From positions 1 to 64,000 of the forward strand of contig JACGCK010000024.1 in assembly GCA_014925825.1 (NCBI GenBank): a DNA stretch of 64,000 nucleotides. Direction: 5' to 3'. Source of the stretch: Pholiota molesta (lineage: Eukaryota > Basidiomycota > Agaricomycetes > Agaricales > Strophariaceae). Shown one piece after another: positions 33,147 to 45,559 of this stretch; the stretch's first letter is position 1; each line of letters starts with the position of its first letter. Both the position numbers and the translations under genes were made by a program. Below the pieces are notes generated by a model, which made no database searches, was not told where the DNA came from, and saw nothing but the letters and a program-made list of their open reading frames with translations.

Positions 33147-35034
33147 TTAGATGGTGTACATATGTAAGAGAAAACCGTGATCGATTTCATTTATCTACAA
33201 AGAGGAAAGTCAATGACTGAAGTACAAACAGATCAAGCGAGAACGTACATTCACACCGATAACACCGTCAGCATGAATCATATAGGCGTCATAGGGCTGC
33301 TTGAGATCCAGCGTCGTTATCACGCACGGGAGGTGCGTCTCCACATCAGCACGGAAGAATGGGACATCGTTCTCGCGAATGATACTTGACGGCACCAGCG
33401 TCCCAGGCTTCCCCTTCGGAGTCGGGAGGGGCATGGACAGCATGCCCTTAGCGGACAGCACGGCTGCAAAGGAAAAATCAAGGATTTCCACGTAGCGGGA
33501 CCCCGGATCCCACATAGGACTTTCGTTGCCAATGATGCCTCCCGGGTAGACGCAACGTTGGCCATAAACATGTCTGCGAATGAAGAGATAAGATCTGAAT
33601 AGTGTCATTGCGCAAAGAAGCAAATACGAACCTTATGTAGTTTGGCTCGTAAGATTCCATACGGGGACGGGTAAACATTGTGTTCGGCGGGCCCCATTCA
33701 CCCCATGGTACATCCAGGGGCTTCTGGCGCTCGAGCGCGAGGCGCGCATACTTCACAAGTACGCGCTGGTGCAGGAACAGGTACAAAGGAAGGGGGAGAA
33801 CGCGTGCATCACGGTTCTCATATATCACTGTGAATTGATGTAAGCGGTCATTATCGTTATGTATCACAAACGGTGCGTGTGGGAGCGGATTCGCTTCGAT
33901 GGGCCCGGCGTAGCTGGAGATTCTGTGGATCATAGTGCCACGGGAGGTGGGTGGAAGGTGCAGCGTAGCGAGGTGAGTTGCGGGGGAAGCGGCGGCTGCG
34001 TGGGATCGTTCAAACTTGTAGAGCCGAATCGATCCGAACTTGGATGGACAACTAGCAAAGCCGTATGTGGAATCGAGGAGACCGAAGTCATATCTCAAAA
34101 ACTTTAGATTGAAGGGATCAAAAGAAATGGCACTATCCTGCGTAATTTTAAATTCACGAAACAGATTAAAAGCAGCATAAAATTTGGCGTACCAATCTAA
34201 GTTCTGATGTAGTCCAGTTCCATATCAGTACTCGCCGCTCGTCCCGGACGCTGAGAGAATAAAGCCCCAGGGTATTGTGTACGATTTGTAAAGTGGTGGT
34301 GATGAGAGTGGCTCCCTCTGTATCATGTGGGAGGGCAGTAAATTCCAAGGGGCTTTGCTGCGCTAGCGGATGGATTGCGTTCGTAGATATGGTACGAATA
34401 TGGATGAGGATGATACGAGTGTTGGTCACCGGCGATACCCTAACGAAGGCGTTGAAACATGAGTTTGTACAATACTGATACACTGGAACTCACATTCCGT
34501 TGTCCTCCAGTAACATAATCAAATCCTGCGTCGGGTCTATCGTCAAGTTCGAAACTGAGAACCCAACCGAGGGTCTTTGGAGCGTACGTCCTTGATCACC
34601 ATTGGAAGTTGGAGCCCATGTAACTTTGAGGGCCTCCGTGGTCGTGTCGCTGTTAGCGAACGCACCTCCGACAAGCTCGTATGCTCTACAAGAAGGTAGC
34701 GTATGGTGAATAAGAGGCTCTGTCCTCTCTGGTGACAACCATGCCTGGCGTCGCTGTAGAAGTGACTCAATGAGATCTGGGTACATTGTTGACGTTCCAC
34801 TGTCTTTGAGGCCATCCAAGTGCAACTGTATAGTATACACTAACAAGGAGGAGCTTTTGAAGGCGTCATAGACAGATTTCGACGTCTGTGGTGATCCTGC
34901 AGATTTAGCCTCTATCCAGTGACCACATGGATGGATCGCCTCACCATCGCACAGCGGATGAGCGAAACCGCGTCAAGGTTGGAGAGTATCTCAATGTACA
35001 TCTCTTGTGGCAAACCATCGAAGTCGTGCGCCAT
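33147..35034 (-). CDS. F-box protein C
   Basis: Six exons join in frame to 535 aa: 35034-34945, 34885-34494, 34439-34193, 34137-33632, 33573-33249 and 33194-33147. The lengths of exons 1-4 (90, 392, 247, 506) equal those of gene B exactly although the sequence has diverged strongly. Landmarks are MAHDFDGLPQEMYIEILSN, SSLLVYTIQLHLDGLKD, ISTNAIHPLAQQSPLEF, WNWTTSELRL, GPIEANPLPHAPF, PWGEWGPPNT, HVYGQRC and FDFSFAAVLSAKG. The micro-exon ends LHMYTI. Diverged but open, with all splice sites kept, it is probably functional. Confidence 0.82.
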
Positions 35035-35440
35035 TGTGGAAGGAGCAGATGCGTTGAAGCTATGGATGTTGCTCCAGGGAGGATCGAGATGTTTGCGTTC
35101 ACAAACCCACACAAAACACACACGCTTTTCACGCAATTTTCAAGTTTCGGGCTTGGTGGCCTGGCCTGAAAATTGGCTTGGCTTTCATATACACTTATGT
35201 CCACATGTCGGTTCTCATGTGATTCTTTCAAAATGTGGTTTGCTATTCAGCAAATATTCGTTTTCGGCTTAGCGACTTCAATGATGGTAACCACTATCTA
35301 GAACTATTTGACTGCGTCAATATAAAGTACGAACATAACTTAATATCGTCTAGAGTCTAGACTGGTCAACGAAAAACAAAAGTCGATCATGGAAGTCCAG
35401 AAACTGCGACGTAAGAGCGAGGAAATAGATTCCCAGGAAA
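35035..35440. other. Upstream region of F-box gene C, no gene seen
   Basis: No open frame or recognisable repeat beyond short AT-rich sequence. It separates gene C from the 3' relic of gene D. Confidence 0.35.
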
Positions 35441-35680
35441 GAAAGCTCGGGACGTACATTTACACCGATGATTCCATCCGCATAAATTACGTAGCTTGCG
35501 TAACTCTGCGCGAGGTGTAGTACATATCGATATCACGCATGGAAGTTGCGTCTCGATATCGGCAAGAAAGAGGGAGACGTCCTCGGGGCGGATCGTCAGT
35601 ACTGGGCGGCAACAATCTGCCAAGGTGACCTCTTGGCGACGAGGATGGGGCACCCAGACTGCCTTGGCCCGCATGCGTCA
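35441..35680 (-). pseudogene. 3' relic of F-box gene D
   Basis: The minus strand encodes IRPEDVSLFLADIETQLPCV and, after a one-base shift, YVIYADGIIGVN followed by the usual GTACGT donor. These are exon 5 pieces of the F-box family. The part begins at about 35680, next to the end of an R copy (TVALKRRLVTHAG), and has no exon 1-4 beside it. Those lie 3.5 kb away at 39175-40117 in the right order and orientation. Confidence 0.6.
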
Positions 35681-36020
35681 CCAGCCGGCGCTTCAGCGCC
35701 ACTGTCCCATCCCGTCCCCCGCCGCGCCGCACCGTCCCGCTCGCGAATCGCCAAACGTGCCTGGGTTGCTGCAATGGCCCAGACGCTGGACAAGAGATGG
35801 CCCCACGGGTCGAGCGTGACGGCCTTGGCTCGGTTCAACCAGGCAGGGCTGAAGTGGATTCCGACGAGGTTGGGCGTCGGCGGCGAAGTCGGGTCCGTTC
35901 GAGCGGCTCAGCGCGCCCATTGGAACGAAGAGACCGCGGGAGGTTAGTTCATATATTCGGCGCGGGGATAGGATTGCGAAGGAAGGATATGGAGCCGAAT
36001 ACACAGGAACGCTGAAGAAT
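35670..36020 (-). pseudogene. R-family fragment R6
   Basis: It encodes GPDFAADAQPRRNPLQPCLVE (about 35910-35850) and ends with GTVALKRRLVTHAG (about 35715-35675), matching the middle and last exons of the R family. It abuts the F-box D relic directly, so one breakpoint of a rearrangement lies at about 35675. Confidence 0.45.
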
Positions 36021-36399
36021 AGGTTCGTACTCCGTAGGTATAGTAGGCTAGCAGCCAAAACGCTCTAGCAAAAAAAAGAACAGATCCACAGGCGTTGTCA
36101 CTCATTTGTAACACCAAAATATAATAATACAATAACAAAAACGGACGAGGGGAGAATGGTTGAACGCTAACGGCAAGCGTCACGTATATCGATTGTGGAA
36201 GCGGAGAGCGAGCTCCTTGCTCTCGTCGTCGTGCAGAAGCGCGAGATGTCTGACTACACGACACGCATGTCAGACCAAAGAAACCGCGAAAGGGAAGATG
36301 AACATACAGATATGCAAGCTCAGATCTACAATGACGGGAGACCTTATAATCTGGACGAGTGCTCAGCGCTCAGGTCAGGGCGTGTGCACGACGTACAAC

Positions 36400-37575
36400 G
36401 CTCAGGCGTCAGACCTATGGCCATATTCAGTACGTCATCGTAGCAACAACAGCACATATATGTACTCACATCCTGAGCCATTCAACAACCCCAAGGGGAC
36501 ATCACATCGGTTCCGCCGCAACCGTCTTTATAATCGTCTCAACGCGCGGATACGCATCGCTCTGTGTTCCAAGTGCATCCTTCGCCAACCGCCTCCTCTT
36601 AACCACCACCTCAACGATCATCGCATCCCCTACGCGCCGCATCGTCATTTTCCAGGTCGCGCATCTTCCAACGCGCCTTGGGCACTGCGATGCTCGGCCG
36701 TACGTCCAGGCCCTTTGCATCTTCGACCGCCAAGGCACTGAGTACAAGATGGCACCACGGGTAGAGCGTGGCGATCGATTAGCTAGACGGAGGCGCGGTT
36801 GAAGGGATGTCGATGCGAAGTTGGTGAAGCCAGGTTTATGCGAGGGCGAAGCGCGGCGCCATTGTGACGGACAGAGCGCGATAGATAAATCGCACTGGGA
36901 GGCTTGATGCATTAAGGGAGCAGCCAACAATCCATGCATAGAGGTGGGGGCTATTTACACGCAGCGAGTGCGATGCCAGAGACCGTGTCATGCTGCGGAC
37001 TGAATGAGCGTGAAACGTGGGCAGCAACATTATGGAAGAACGCACGCACTGCTTTGGTCAGCGGAAGAGGCGCATTCAAGTACATACTGACGTGTCACGG
37101 CAGGCGATGCGCTGGACAGGGCTGGGTACACGCATTTGGTGGATAAGCTTAATGAAGTTGAAGACGTGCCAACGGCAATGGCCTCGGTAGGTATGGGCCC
37201 ACTCGAGTTGGGTGGCGATGGACTTGGGAGAAGGCGTCGTGCTGGAGAATTGGATTAGTAGTAGACGGTGAGTTAGGTTTAGAGAGCTTACCTGCGCCTA
37301 CGTGGTCTGGTTCCCCACTACATAGCGCTTGGAACTCGATAACTTCAGATATCGATACTCAAAGTTGCACGGAGTTTAGATCGTCTGCATTTTTGGTGGC
37401 ATGGGAGATCGACTTGCAGGCACGTGAGGAAGAGTACGAGTCATTTACAAGCTCCCTTGAGAGATGCTATTCCGTAGTATCATGGATTGCAACCCCGAGG
37501 TGTGAAGGCAAAAGCAGAGCGACAGCGAGGTTCGCAGTTCGAACATTGCGCACGGACTCCGAATCCGGCCCGGGA
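36400..37575 (-). pseudogene. R-family copy R5
   Basis: The start block lies at 37573-37538 and runs into MFELRTSLSLCFCLHTSG. Further along the minus strand, after decayed sequence, is a GLDVRPSIAVPKARWKMRDL equivalent (about 36705-36650) in a shifted frame. VVVKRRRLAKDALGTQSDA follows (about 36600), then a GTGAGTACATAT donor at about 36468 seen at the same place in other R copies. Stops and shifts make it a pseudogene. Confidence 0.5.
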
Positions 37576-37769
37576 CCTCCGTTTCGGCTCTGTCGTCCAA
37601 TTCTTCGTTTCCACCTTGCTTCCACCCAGCTTCCACCACAGCGACTTCCAACTTCCTGATTCTCATCCTTCCATCATGGGTCTCTATAACTCTACGTGCC
37701 TTACCCCTACTCGCGAGCTGCTGAACCTAGATCAAAGCGACATTGACGTCTAGTGGGGCGAGCTACAGG

Positions 37770-38270
37770 CGTAGCGACAGCGCACGGTGCGCAGGATAAG
37801 GCCGCGGAGGCGCAGAGGCATTTCGTGGGTGAGCGCTTGAGCACAGAGACGGTGAAGGCGCGCCAGCTGGTGCGCCTCCATTCTCGCCCACATCTCACTC
37901 GCAGCTGCGGTCCACCAGCGGAGGTTGGCGTCGACACAGCGCGCAGTCTTCAAGGACGCTGCTCCGCGCACGCCTCAAACCTGCCCGGGAGCGCTCGCGA
38001 TTATGGATCCCCAGGTGACGGGCGTGGAGGTCTGTCGATGGTATTCGGGCACCATTCGCCTCCGTGCCATACCTCTGTCTATACACACGCATGGACGGAC
38101 ACTTGGGGTGAAGCGTACATCGTCAGGCCTACCGTGCACGTCTTGATCCTCTTCTGTCTCGGCGTTATGCGCCACTTCTCTGCCTCGTTCCCCTTCCCTG
38201 ACCATTCTCTCACTGGCATGCTTGCCCTGCTGCGCATAATGATTCTCGGACGATAAAAATTGCAACAGGA
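37770..38270 (-). pseudogene. R-unit leader segment, copy 2
   Basis: Read on the minus strand it gives GERGREVAHNAETEEDQDV (about 38200), MVPEYHRQTSTPVTWGSIIA (about 38040) and EDCALCRRQP (about 37935), then THEMPLRLRGLILRT (about 37800). This is the same order as at 23250-24388 on the plus strand, and it again lies directly upstream of an R start block (37573). Confidence 0.5.
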
Positions 38271-38529
38271 GACCAATCCCGCAACCTACCTCTGCCTTGG
38301 TGTCGGCTGGGGACAGTCGTCCTCAGCAACGTCGTCGGAGCTGTGCCCTGCGCTAGCTCTGGCCTCCAGGCGAAGGTATTATCAGTGTTGTATGCGAATT
38401 GGCCTTCTCTTGTCAGAACACGTCCATTGTGTCGTTCGGTGTCCACATTCTGATCGTTGAGATGATATTACCCTACAATTGGTTCATCCATCTTTTCCCG
38501 GGTATTCAAGTTGTGGACACTGTCCAAAT

Positions 38530-39168
38530 GGACATTGGGACTGCCTGGACCGTTCCGTAAATTTGCTTATGTTTGGATGGGTGGGCGCGTCGTAAAATAC
38601 ACAGATATGGCGGAGCGCCCACTTGCAGTTCTAAAGATACTCGTTCTGGACAGCATTGTGTCGCACACGTATCTATCTCTCTCACGCAGACGGTGAACGA
38701 GCACATGTAACTTTCCTTGTCGAGTGCCCGGAGATCAACTTCGCGACGTCGTCCCTTATCCACTGACTTATAGATAGGTGTTAGCTGACAAGCTTATTTT
38801 GGATTCAGGATCGAACAAAGGGATATAAAGCAACGGTCACATATAGAGCCCCGACGTTCTTGAACATCAGCATTCGAACACAACCATGGCACCCACCATC
38901 CGCGTCCTCGAACACCCCACAGGTACGACCATCCCACCTCTGTTTCAGCATCAATAACCACAACGCACCACATCACTAGAGCTCCAAATCGACACCGCCG
39001 TCGGCGTCCTCCTCCGTGCCATGCACGGCGGTAAGTACTCGTTCATCCAATACACGTGGACTCATGGACTGCCACTGATTATTGGAGTAGATCCGGCGGT
39101 GGATTCGATGACGGGGGCAACGACGCCCTCAGAGCGCCCTTCTTCCGCGCCGTGACGCGCGCAAAAGA
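38530..39168 (+). pseudogene. GNAT-family acetyltransferase, truncated copy 2 with promoter
   Basis: Exons 38886-38922, 38980-39030 and the start of exon 3 (from 39091) match copy 1: MAPTIRVLEHPTG, LQIDTAVGVLLRAMHGG, DPAVDSMTGG. A run of six G in copy 1 is five here (about 39112), which shifts the frame. The homology stops at about 39165, where F-box gene D begins on the other strand. The upstream 350 bp matches 17360-17760 inverted. It is shorter and more damaged than copy 1. Confidence 0.7.
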
Positions 39169-40117
39169 AGGGAGACAGGATCAAACGATGTAGAGGTAGT
39201 ATCCTAATAATCCCATATGATTAATGTGAAATATATTGCAAAGTAGCGTAGAGTAGGGCGCACCAATATCAGATCCGATGTAGTCCAGTCCCATACCATT
39301 GCTCGCGTCTTTAGGGCCGCAACATTGCGGAAGTGAATGGCAACGACATCGTGTGCAATTTGCAGGACAGTATGGTGGATAGTATTTGATTTGTGACGTG
39401 GCGGAACAACCGTCAACTGCAAGGGGCTTTGATGCGCCCGTGGATGGATGGTATTGGTAGATATAGTCCAAATGTGGATGCGGACGATACGAGTGGCGGT
39501 CATTGATGGTGGGCTATGGATGGTTAAGCCCAAGGTTGTTAAACCATAAGATAATATACAGGCCCACAGGAAGTCAAGTACTCACGTTCCATCGTCCTCT
39601 AAGAAAATTATCAAATCCTGTGTCGGGTCCATCGTAAACTTCACAACTGAGATTCCGATGGAGGGTGTTCAAAGTGTGCGTCCAGTATCATTGCGGGCGG
39701 TCGGTAGCCATGAGATTTCGAAGTGGTCCCTGCTCATGTGAGCGAAAGCGCCTCCGGCGAGCTCGTATACACAAGCAGGTTGCGTCTGACGTGCAACAGG
39801 CCCTGTCACCTCGGGTGCCAGCCACGCCTGACGCCGCCTTCCGAGGGATTCGATGAGGACTGAGAGACTGAGCGATGTTCCGGCGTCTTTGAGGCCATTC
39901 AAGTACAACTGAATAGTATACGCTAACAACGAGGAACTCTTGAACGCCTCGTACATGGCTGTGCATGTCTGAGTGAAATTCTGCAGGTTTAGTCTCTTCC
40001 CCAGAGATCAAAGCGACGTAATCTTACCATCGCACAGCGGATGAGTGGAACGGCATCAAGGTTGGCAAGGATCTCAATTTTCAGCTCTTGCGGCAAACCA
40101 CAGACATGGTTCACCAT
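39169..40117 (-). pseudogene. F-box gene D, 5' part
   Basis: Exons 40117-40028, 39968-39586 and 39513-39264 are intact in splice sites and phase; exon 4 starts at about 39205 and is cut after some 35 bp by the acetyltransferase fragment. Exon 1 gives GLPQELKIEILANLDAVPL. Exon 2 has a premature stop: the codon CGA seen in gene G is TGA here (39671-39669), a C-to-T change in a CpG. The 3' remainder lies at 35441-35680. The gene is therefore dead by nonsense and by rearrangement. Confidence 0.75.
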
Positions 40118-40419
40118 TTTGGACGAGGAGAATCGATGAATAGGACGACTTATAGACCCTAGACAATCGATCCGACTTTCGCATTCTACTTAAGTAATAA
40201 ATGTTTTTATCAATTCCACACGCATCGTTCTCAGTGCTTCGGTCCGGCCTCGCCTTCGATGACATATAAATTATTTTTAATAATTTGGGGGCTTAGGGAA
40301 CAACATCATCCACCGCATTACCGCTCGACATCTCTACGTAGAAAAGAAGTTAGGAAGTCAAGGAACCGAGCAACGAAATGGGAATAGAGGAATCGCGGGA
40401 TAAGAGTAAAGTGTAAATT

Positions 40420-42075
40420 CACGTCAGGCCCAGGTCTGTCCGTTCGACGCCGCAAGGGAGCGTCCGACTCTGAACTCCTCGACACCATCCTGCTTTCGTT
40501 GCACATGCGCCATGACGAACGCGGGGTCTCCGACCGCGCAATACATACATATGTCGTCTCTGTGCTATGTCAATAATCAGTATGCAATGGGAACAGCAAC
40601 AGCGCATGTACTCACTCCCCCAAACCACAGCGTTCAGGGAGACATCACACCGGTCCTCGCGCCGCCGCGCGCGTTCGCCACCCTGATCCGCATGGCTCTG
40701 TTCCAAACTTCCACCGGCATTCGTCACCGGGCGAGCGTGACGCCCTTGAATCCATCCGACGAGGCAGGCTGAAGGTGATATCGACGAGCTCGGGTGTGGG
40801 CGAAGTTGGGTTTGCGCGAGGGCTAAGCGCGCCCATTTCAGCAAATAAACGCCGTAGATACTGTAGGTGCCGGAGTAGGTGCTGACGCGCGGACGGCGTT
40901 CCGAGGTTTCATGCAGCAGACGAGGGCACACCCGCAGAGGCGGTGAGTAGTGACAGTAACGGCGCTGGACAGGGCCGGCGCAGGCGCATTTGGGTGGTGG
41001 ACGAGGTCCGCGGGCGGGGTCGAAAATGTGCCAATGACAATGGATGTGGTAGGTATAGGCCTGACTCGAGTGCGTTGGCGATGCCAGAGAAGGCGTCGAG
41101 CTGGGGATCATGTTCATTGTGGACACACCTGCAACTGGGGACAGGGGTAGAACAGACACGCCACGCAACGGCGTCTCTCGGCTACGAGGATAATCAGCAC
41201 GCAAACTTAGAACCCAGGGCCACATCCCCACCAGCTCAGAAGCGCCAGGGAGATAGATACCGTATTGACTCCAGGTCCGTGCGAGGGGCGAAGCGTGCCC
41301 ATCACCAGACAGCGCGCGATCGCTACTTTCAGACCCGTAGTAGGCGCCGACGGCGCAGCCGCGGGATGGACGAGCAGATAACGCAAGCACGCGCGCACGG
41401 AGGCGGTCGGGCGCCCCATTGCAGCGTCACAGCGCATGCGATGCCACAACGATCAGGTCCGGCTGCGGAGGGGAGCGCGCAGAAAATATGGGCAGCAACA
41501 TCACAGGAGGATTGCACTGGTGAGATGGGCGGGGAGGTACACTGACGCGCCGCGGCGGGAGATGCGCGGGACAGAGCCGTATAGGCAAGTTTGGATCCCC
41601 AGCCGCGCCACGTCGTCCAGACCGCTGCGATACTCGGCCGCACGTTCGGGCCCTCCGCCCACTTTGGCCAAGCGGCAAGCCACGAAGCATCAGACAACTC
41701 CACAGGCGGGTCGAGCACAATGATCGGCTCGGAGGATCGTGGATCGGGTAGACGAGATGCGGTCATGCTCGACCTCACGTCTATTCCTTCCGCATCTTCC
41801 CTGGCAAAGACGATGCTGGAGGGGTCGGCCTAGGTGGCATTGAACGGGAAGTTGAGGGGGGCGCGATAGTCGTGTAGTCTGACTGTCTGGTTGGGCGAGG
41901 GGTCGCGCATGCCCATGGCGTCGATGTTCAAGGTGTGGCGGAGGCGGTAGGACTCAGGCCCAGGAGCCATATGTATCGAATGCGCTCCTCTGGATTGTAG
42001 ACGATGAGCGTGAAGACTGTGATGTGTGGGTTTGCGGTGAGAACATTGCGCACGGACTTTGAATCCGGCCCGAGA
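40420..42075 (-). pseudogene. R-family copy R7
   Basis: It has the best preserved N-terminus of the family. The start block (42074-42040) leads into MFSPQTHITVFTLIVYNPEE and RIRYIWLLGL. NQTVRLHDYRAPLNFPFNAT and DPSSIVFAREDAEGIDVRSS come after short breaks (about 41890-41760), then PKWAEGPNVRPSIA (about 41660), a partial second copy of the marker motif. The second exon start is near 41110 and a GTGAGTACATGCG donor is at about 40600. More than one R copy seems merged. Many stops remain. F-box gene D follows on the same strand. Confidence 0.5.
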
Positions 42076-43223
42076 CATCCTTGCCTACTCAAGTACTCCT
42101 GATCATCGCCACCAACACCAACACCAACCCCACAACCAAGAAACCAAGGCGCCTTCCGCCTCCCTGACTCTTGTCGATGGTATGTATCCATCTGAATACC
42201 AGAACTCCACGTCTCACTCGTGAGCCGCCGAGTTTCGCTCGAACTAGGTCAATGCTTGCTCGGCCCACTCATTCATCGCTCCGACTTCTAATCTTCGCCA
42301 TGAGATGACCAAGGTATGCGGTATCTCGTACGCTATCCGTGCGAGCCCTCCGTCTTGAAATCAACCTAAGCGTTCTATCTCATCTCTACCAGCGGATGAT
42401 CGAATCGAGCTAATTTACAAGCCAACAGCGCAGAGATTGTTCGTCTTCGGGAACTTCGTGCGCTGGCGGGTCAGCCGAGGCTTTCCAGAATCGAGGGCCC
42501 TTCTGGGTGAGAGCTTCAATACTCTGTCGACTGTTGTAGAGCACAATGCTAACCAGCGTCAAATGTGTCAATGGGCACCGTATAAACGCTGAACTTAATG
42601 GATGGGCATATATGTATCGTGAGTGAAATGATTTCGTTTCGAGAATTTTCCCACTTTCCTGTGCCACCACCTCACTGGATTTTTGCCTGCACCCACCTTC
42701 CGATAGTTCTCTCAAAAGGAGGTCGGTTCCACACTCCACCTTTGCCCGGGTGTTGGCTGCGAACATTCGTTCCCAGCAACTCGTCGGAGCCATGCACTGC
42801 GCTGGCTCTGATGGCCGGACAAAGTAGATGCAATGATAGGAAATCGATCTCCTTTTATTAGGAGCCGCCTGTGGGGGTTGTGCTGCTTTGGTATTGCATG
42901 CGAACTCATTATTCCGGTAATATTATGATATCTCCTCAGTCTTCGTCGAAGCGTTGGATATATATCATACTGAACAGAGTGGATACATACCCCAAGTATG
43001 ATATGGATCTTCCGCGTTTTTGATCCACTGAAGCTGGTGGTTCTATCTCTTTCATCACCGTCTCGCGTACAGTCCGACGTGATCTTCGCGATGGGTGCGG
43101 TCGTCATGTCATCGAAGATGGGTGGATAGGTGGGATGGATCAATAAATTCACCCGGGAAACATATCGGTGCACATGAATGGATGTCGCGAATGGCTTATC
43201 TTTTTTTTGTTTTGTCATAGTGG
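42076..43223. other. Decayed segment between F-box E and R7
   Basis: The part near 42220 (CCGAGTTTCGCTCGAACTAGG) and near 42780 (AGCCATGCACTGCGCTGGCT) matches words at 38340, 49005, 56205, 57330, 60540 and 61050, marking the same repeated segment in each unit. A minus-strand frame near 43130 contains HPTYPPIFDDM, like the HPFIFDDIDD words at 50110 and 58525. No intact gene is seen. Confidence 0.4.
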
Positions 43224-45129
43224 CTAGATGGCGTATATATCTAAGAGATCACTATCATCGAATGGTTCTGTCTATGGAAAAGAGAGTCAGTAACAAACAG
43301 ATCGAAGCCCATTCACAAAAGAATTGCAAGTAAAAGGAGCTCTGGACATACACGTATACCAACCATTCCATCCGCATAGATCATATAGGCTGGATAGATC
43401 ACCTTAAACTCCAGCGTCGACATCACACATGGAAGATAGGTTTCCACGTCTTCAAGAAAGAAAGGGACGGTCTCTGCACAGATCACACTTCGCGGCAACA
43501 ATGTCCCAGGTTTTCCTGTTGGAAATGAGGAAGGCATCTCTAGCGCACTCTTGGCGGACAACACAGCCGCGAGGGAGAAGTCAAAGATGTAGGGTGCGGA
43601 GCGGGGCGGCCATACCATCTGACCGTCTTCGCCGATGTTTTTCCCAGTAAAAACTACACGTTGGCCGTGAACGTACCTGCGCGTAGAGAACGTGAGGTGT
43701 GAGCATCGTGATTTATCATTTCTCTTTGCAAGGACAAAGAACACCGACCTTCTTAAGCGCCTACCGTACTGCGAAGAGGACGATTCGATCAGCCTCGTAT
43801 TCGGGGGACCCCAATCCGCCCACGGGATATCCAGGGGCGAGTGCATGGTGAGCGCTTGGCGCGCGTAGTTTAACAGCAGGTGCTGGTGTAGAAACAAGTT
43901 TACAAAGCGGTTTCCAAACCAGTTTTCTAGAAGATTCGCCGGGTCGTATTCCATTCTGAACATAAGTACGCGCTTGTCGTCATTTACCATGAATGGTAGG
44001 TGCGGGGCCGGATTAGCTTCAATGGGGCCAGCCACATTGTTCACCATGCGGAGTTTGGTGGGAGAGGCGGTGGGTGGGAAATGCAGTGTCGCGAGGTGAG
44101 TGGGGTCGGTCGTACTACCTTTGGGGAACTGTGCGAGCCTGTACAGCCGAATCGATCCGCAATCGGACGGACAAGTGATGAAGAAGTACGTGGGGTCAAG
44201 AAGCCCGAAGCTGTACCTCGAAGTTGGGAGAGAACGATCGAAAGAGGTAGCACTATCCTATGTAAATTGTTAATACCTTAACAGCGCCATAAATCTCGGC
44301 ATACCAATAGTAGATCAGATGTTGTCCAGTCCCATATTAGAACTCGCGTCCCCATCGGTGCATGTGTAAAATAAACTGCCAAGATGTTGTATGCAATTTG
44401 GAAATTGGCTCTGTCGGAGCGGGTCCAGTAATATGTATCGGATGTATCATTATAGACGGTGAACTGCAAGGGACTTTGATTTGCTCGTGGATGGACAGTG
44501 TTCGTGGATATGGAGTGAACGTGCACGCAGATGATCTGAGTGTCGATGGTCGATGGCAAGCTACGACAGCTTAGGAATCGAGGTTATGGGGAGAATAATA
44601 CACAAGAGCTCACATTCTATTCTCTAGGAATACTAGCAGGTCCTGCGTCGGATCCATTGTCAACTCTTGAACAGTGATACCCGTCATCGGTAATTGTAGC
44701 CTACGATCCTCTGTGTTTCCGGCGGTAGGTAGCCATATAACTTCAAGGTGGTCTTTGTCATTACTCATGGTAGCGACAGCACCCCCGACAAACTCCTCTG
44801 CGCGACCGCGCTGCGTTTTGCGAGCAAACGGTTCTTTCCCGTCGAGCGACGCCATGCCTGACGTCGCTGCAAATGGTGTCAATCAGATCCGGGTGGCTGG
44901 TTGATATTCCGCCGTCTTTGAGGCCGTCCAGGTGCAAACTAGTAGATAGGAGCTCTGCAAGGTTTCGTAGATGGAATTACATGTCTGTGAGGACCGTTAA
45001 TCTTAGCTTCTTCCCAGATTTGAAGCAACAAGATCTCACCATCGCGCAGCGGGTGAGCGAAACAGCATCGAGATTGGAAAGGATCTCAATTTGCAGCTCC
45101 TGTGGTAAACCGCAGAAATCGTTGGCCAT
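43224..45129 (-). pseudogene. F-box gene E with indels in exon 2
   Basis: All six exons and their splice sites are present: 45129-45040, 44984-44614, 44560-44305, 44257-43749, 43676-43352 and 43271-43224. Exon 2 has lost about 13 bp where paralogues encode AYTIQ (near 44940) and has a further small shift near 44870, so the frame is broken there. Exons 3-6 remain open, with ISTNTVHPRANQSPLQF, WDWTTSDLLL, GPIEANPAPHLPF, PWADWGPPNTR, YVHGQRV and FDFSLAAVLSAKS. The last exon ends LLDIYAI. The loss looks recent because the rest is clean. Confidence 0.75.
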
Positions 45130-45559
45130 TTTGGAAGAGAATCGATCAGAACGCCGACGTCGCTCCCAGAGAGGTGTTCACGTTGACACTAAGCACCGTA
45201 CAGTGTATATCGCTTCCCACGCTTGGGCATGCCCGGCTTTGGCTCGGCTCGGCTTCAACATTTCCGACAATCATAAGTGCGCTGGCCATGCAGAGACCAA
45301 CTTTGGAAATTATATAGAGAAGGTTGTAACTGATTTGCAACACCAAAAAGCAAGAATTCCATAACAAGGAGCGGGGGAGGAAAAAATGATTAAACGATAG
45401 CGATAGAGGAAACATACGTTCATTGTAGATATGCAGAGTCAATTGTTACTCTCATCGCACATGAACACGGCATTCCCAAATACATGGTACGCGCGTTCGA
45501 TAAAGAGAACAATATATATACTACACGATTAGAAGCCACCTGGAAAAACAAACGCCTCA

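Noticed and set aside
39669..39671. Repeat-induced point mutation across the duplicated array
   Set aside because: Only one clear C-to-T stop was found; the other broken copies carry indels and the intact paralogues show no excess of such stops by eye.
40419..41390. A 323-codon minus-strand gene
   Set aside because: It crosses R-family intron and exon borders and changes family frame; it is a read-through of decayed sequence.
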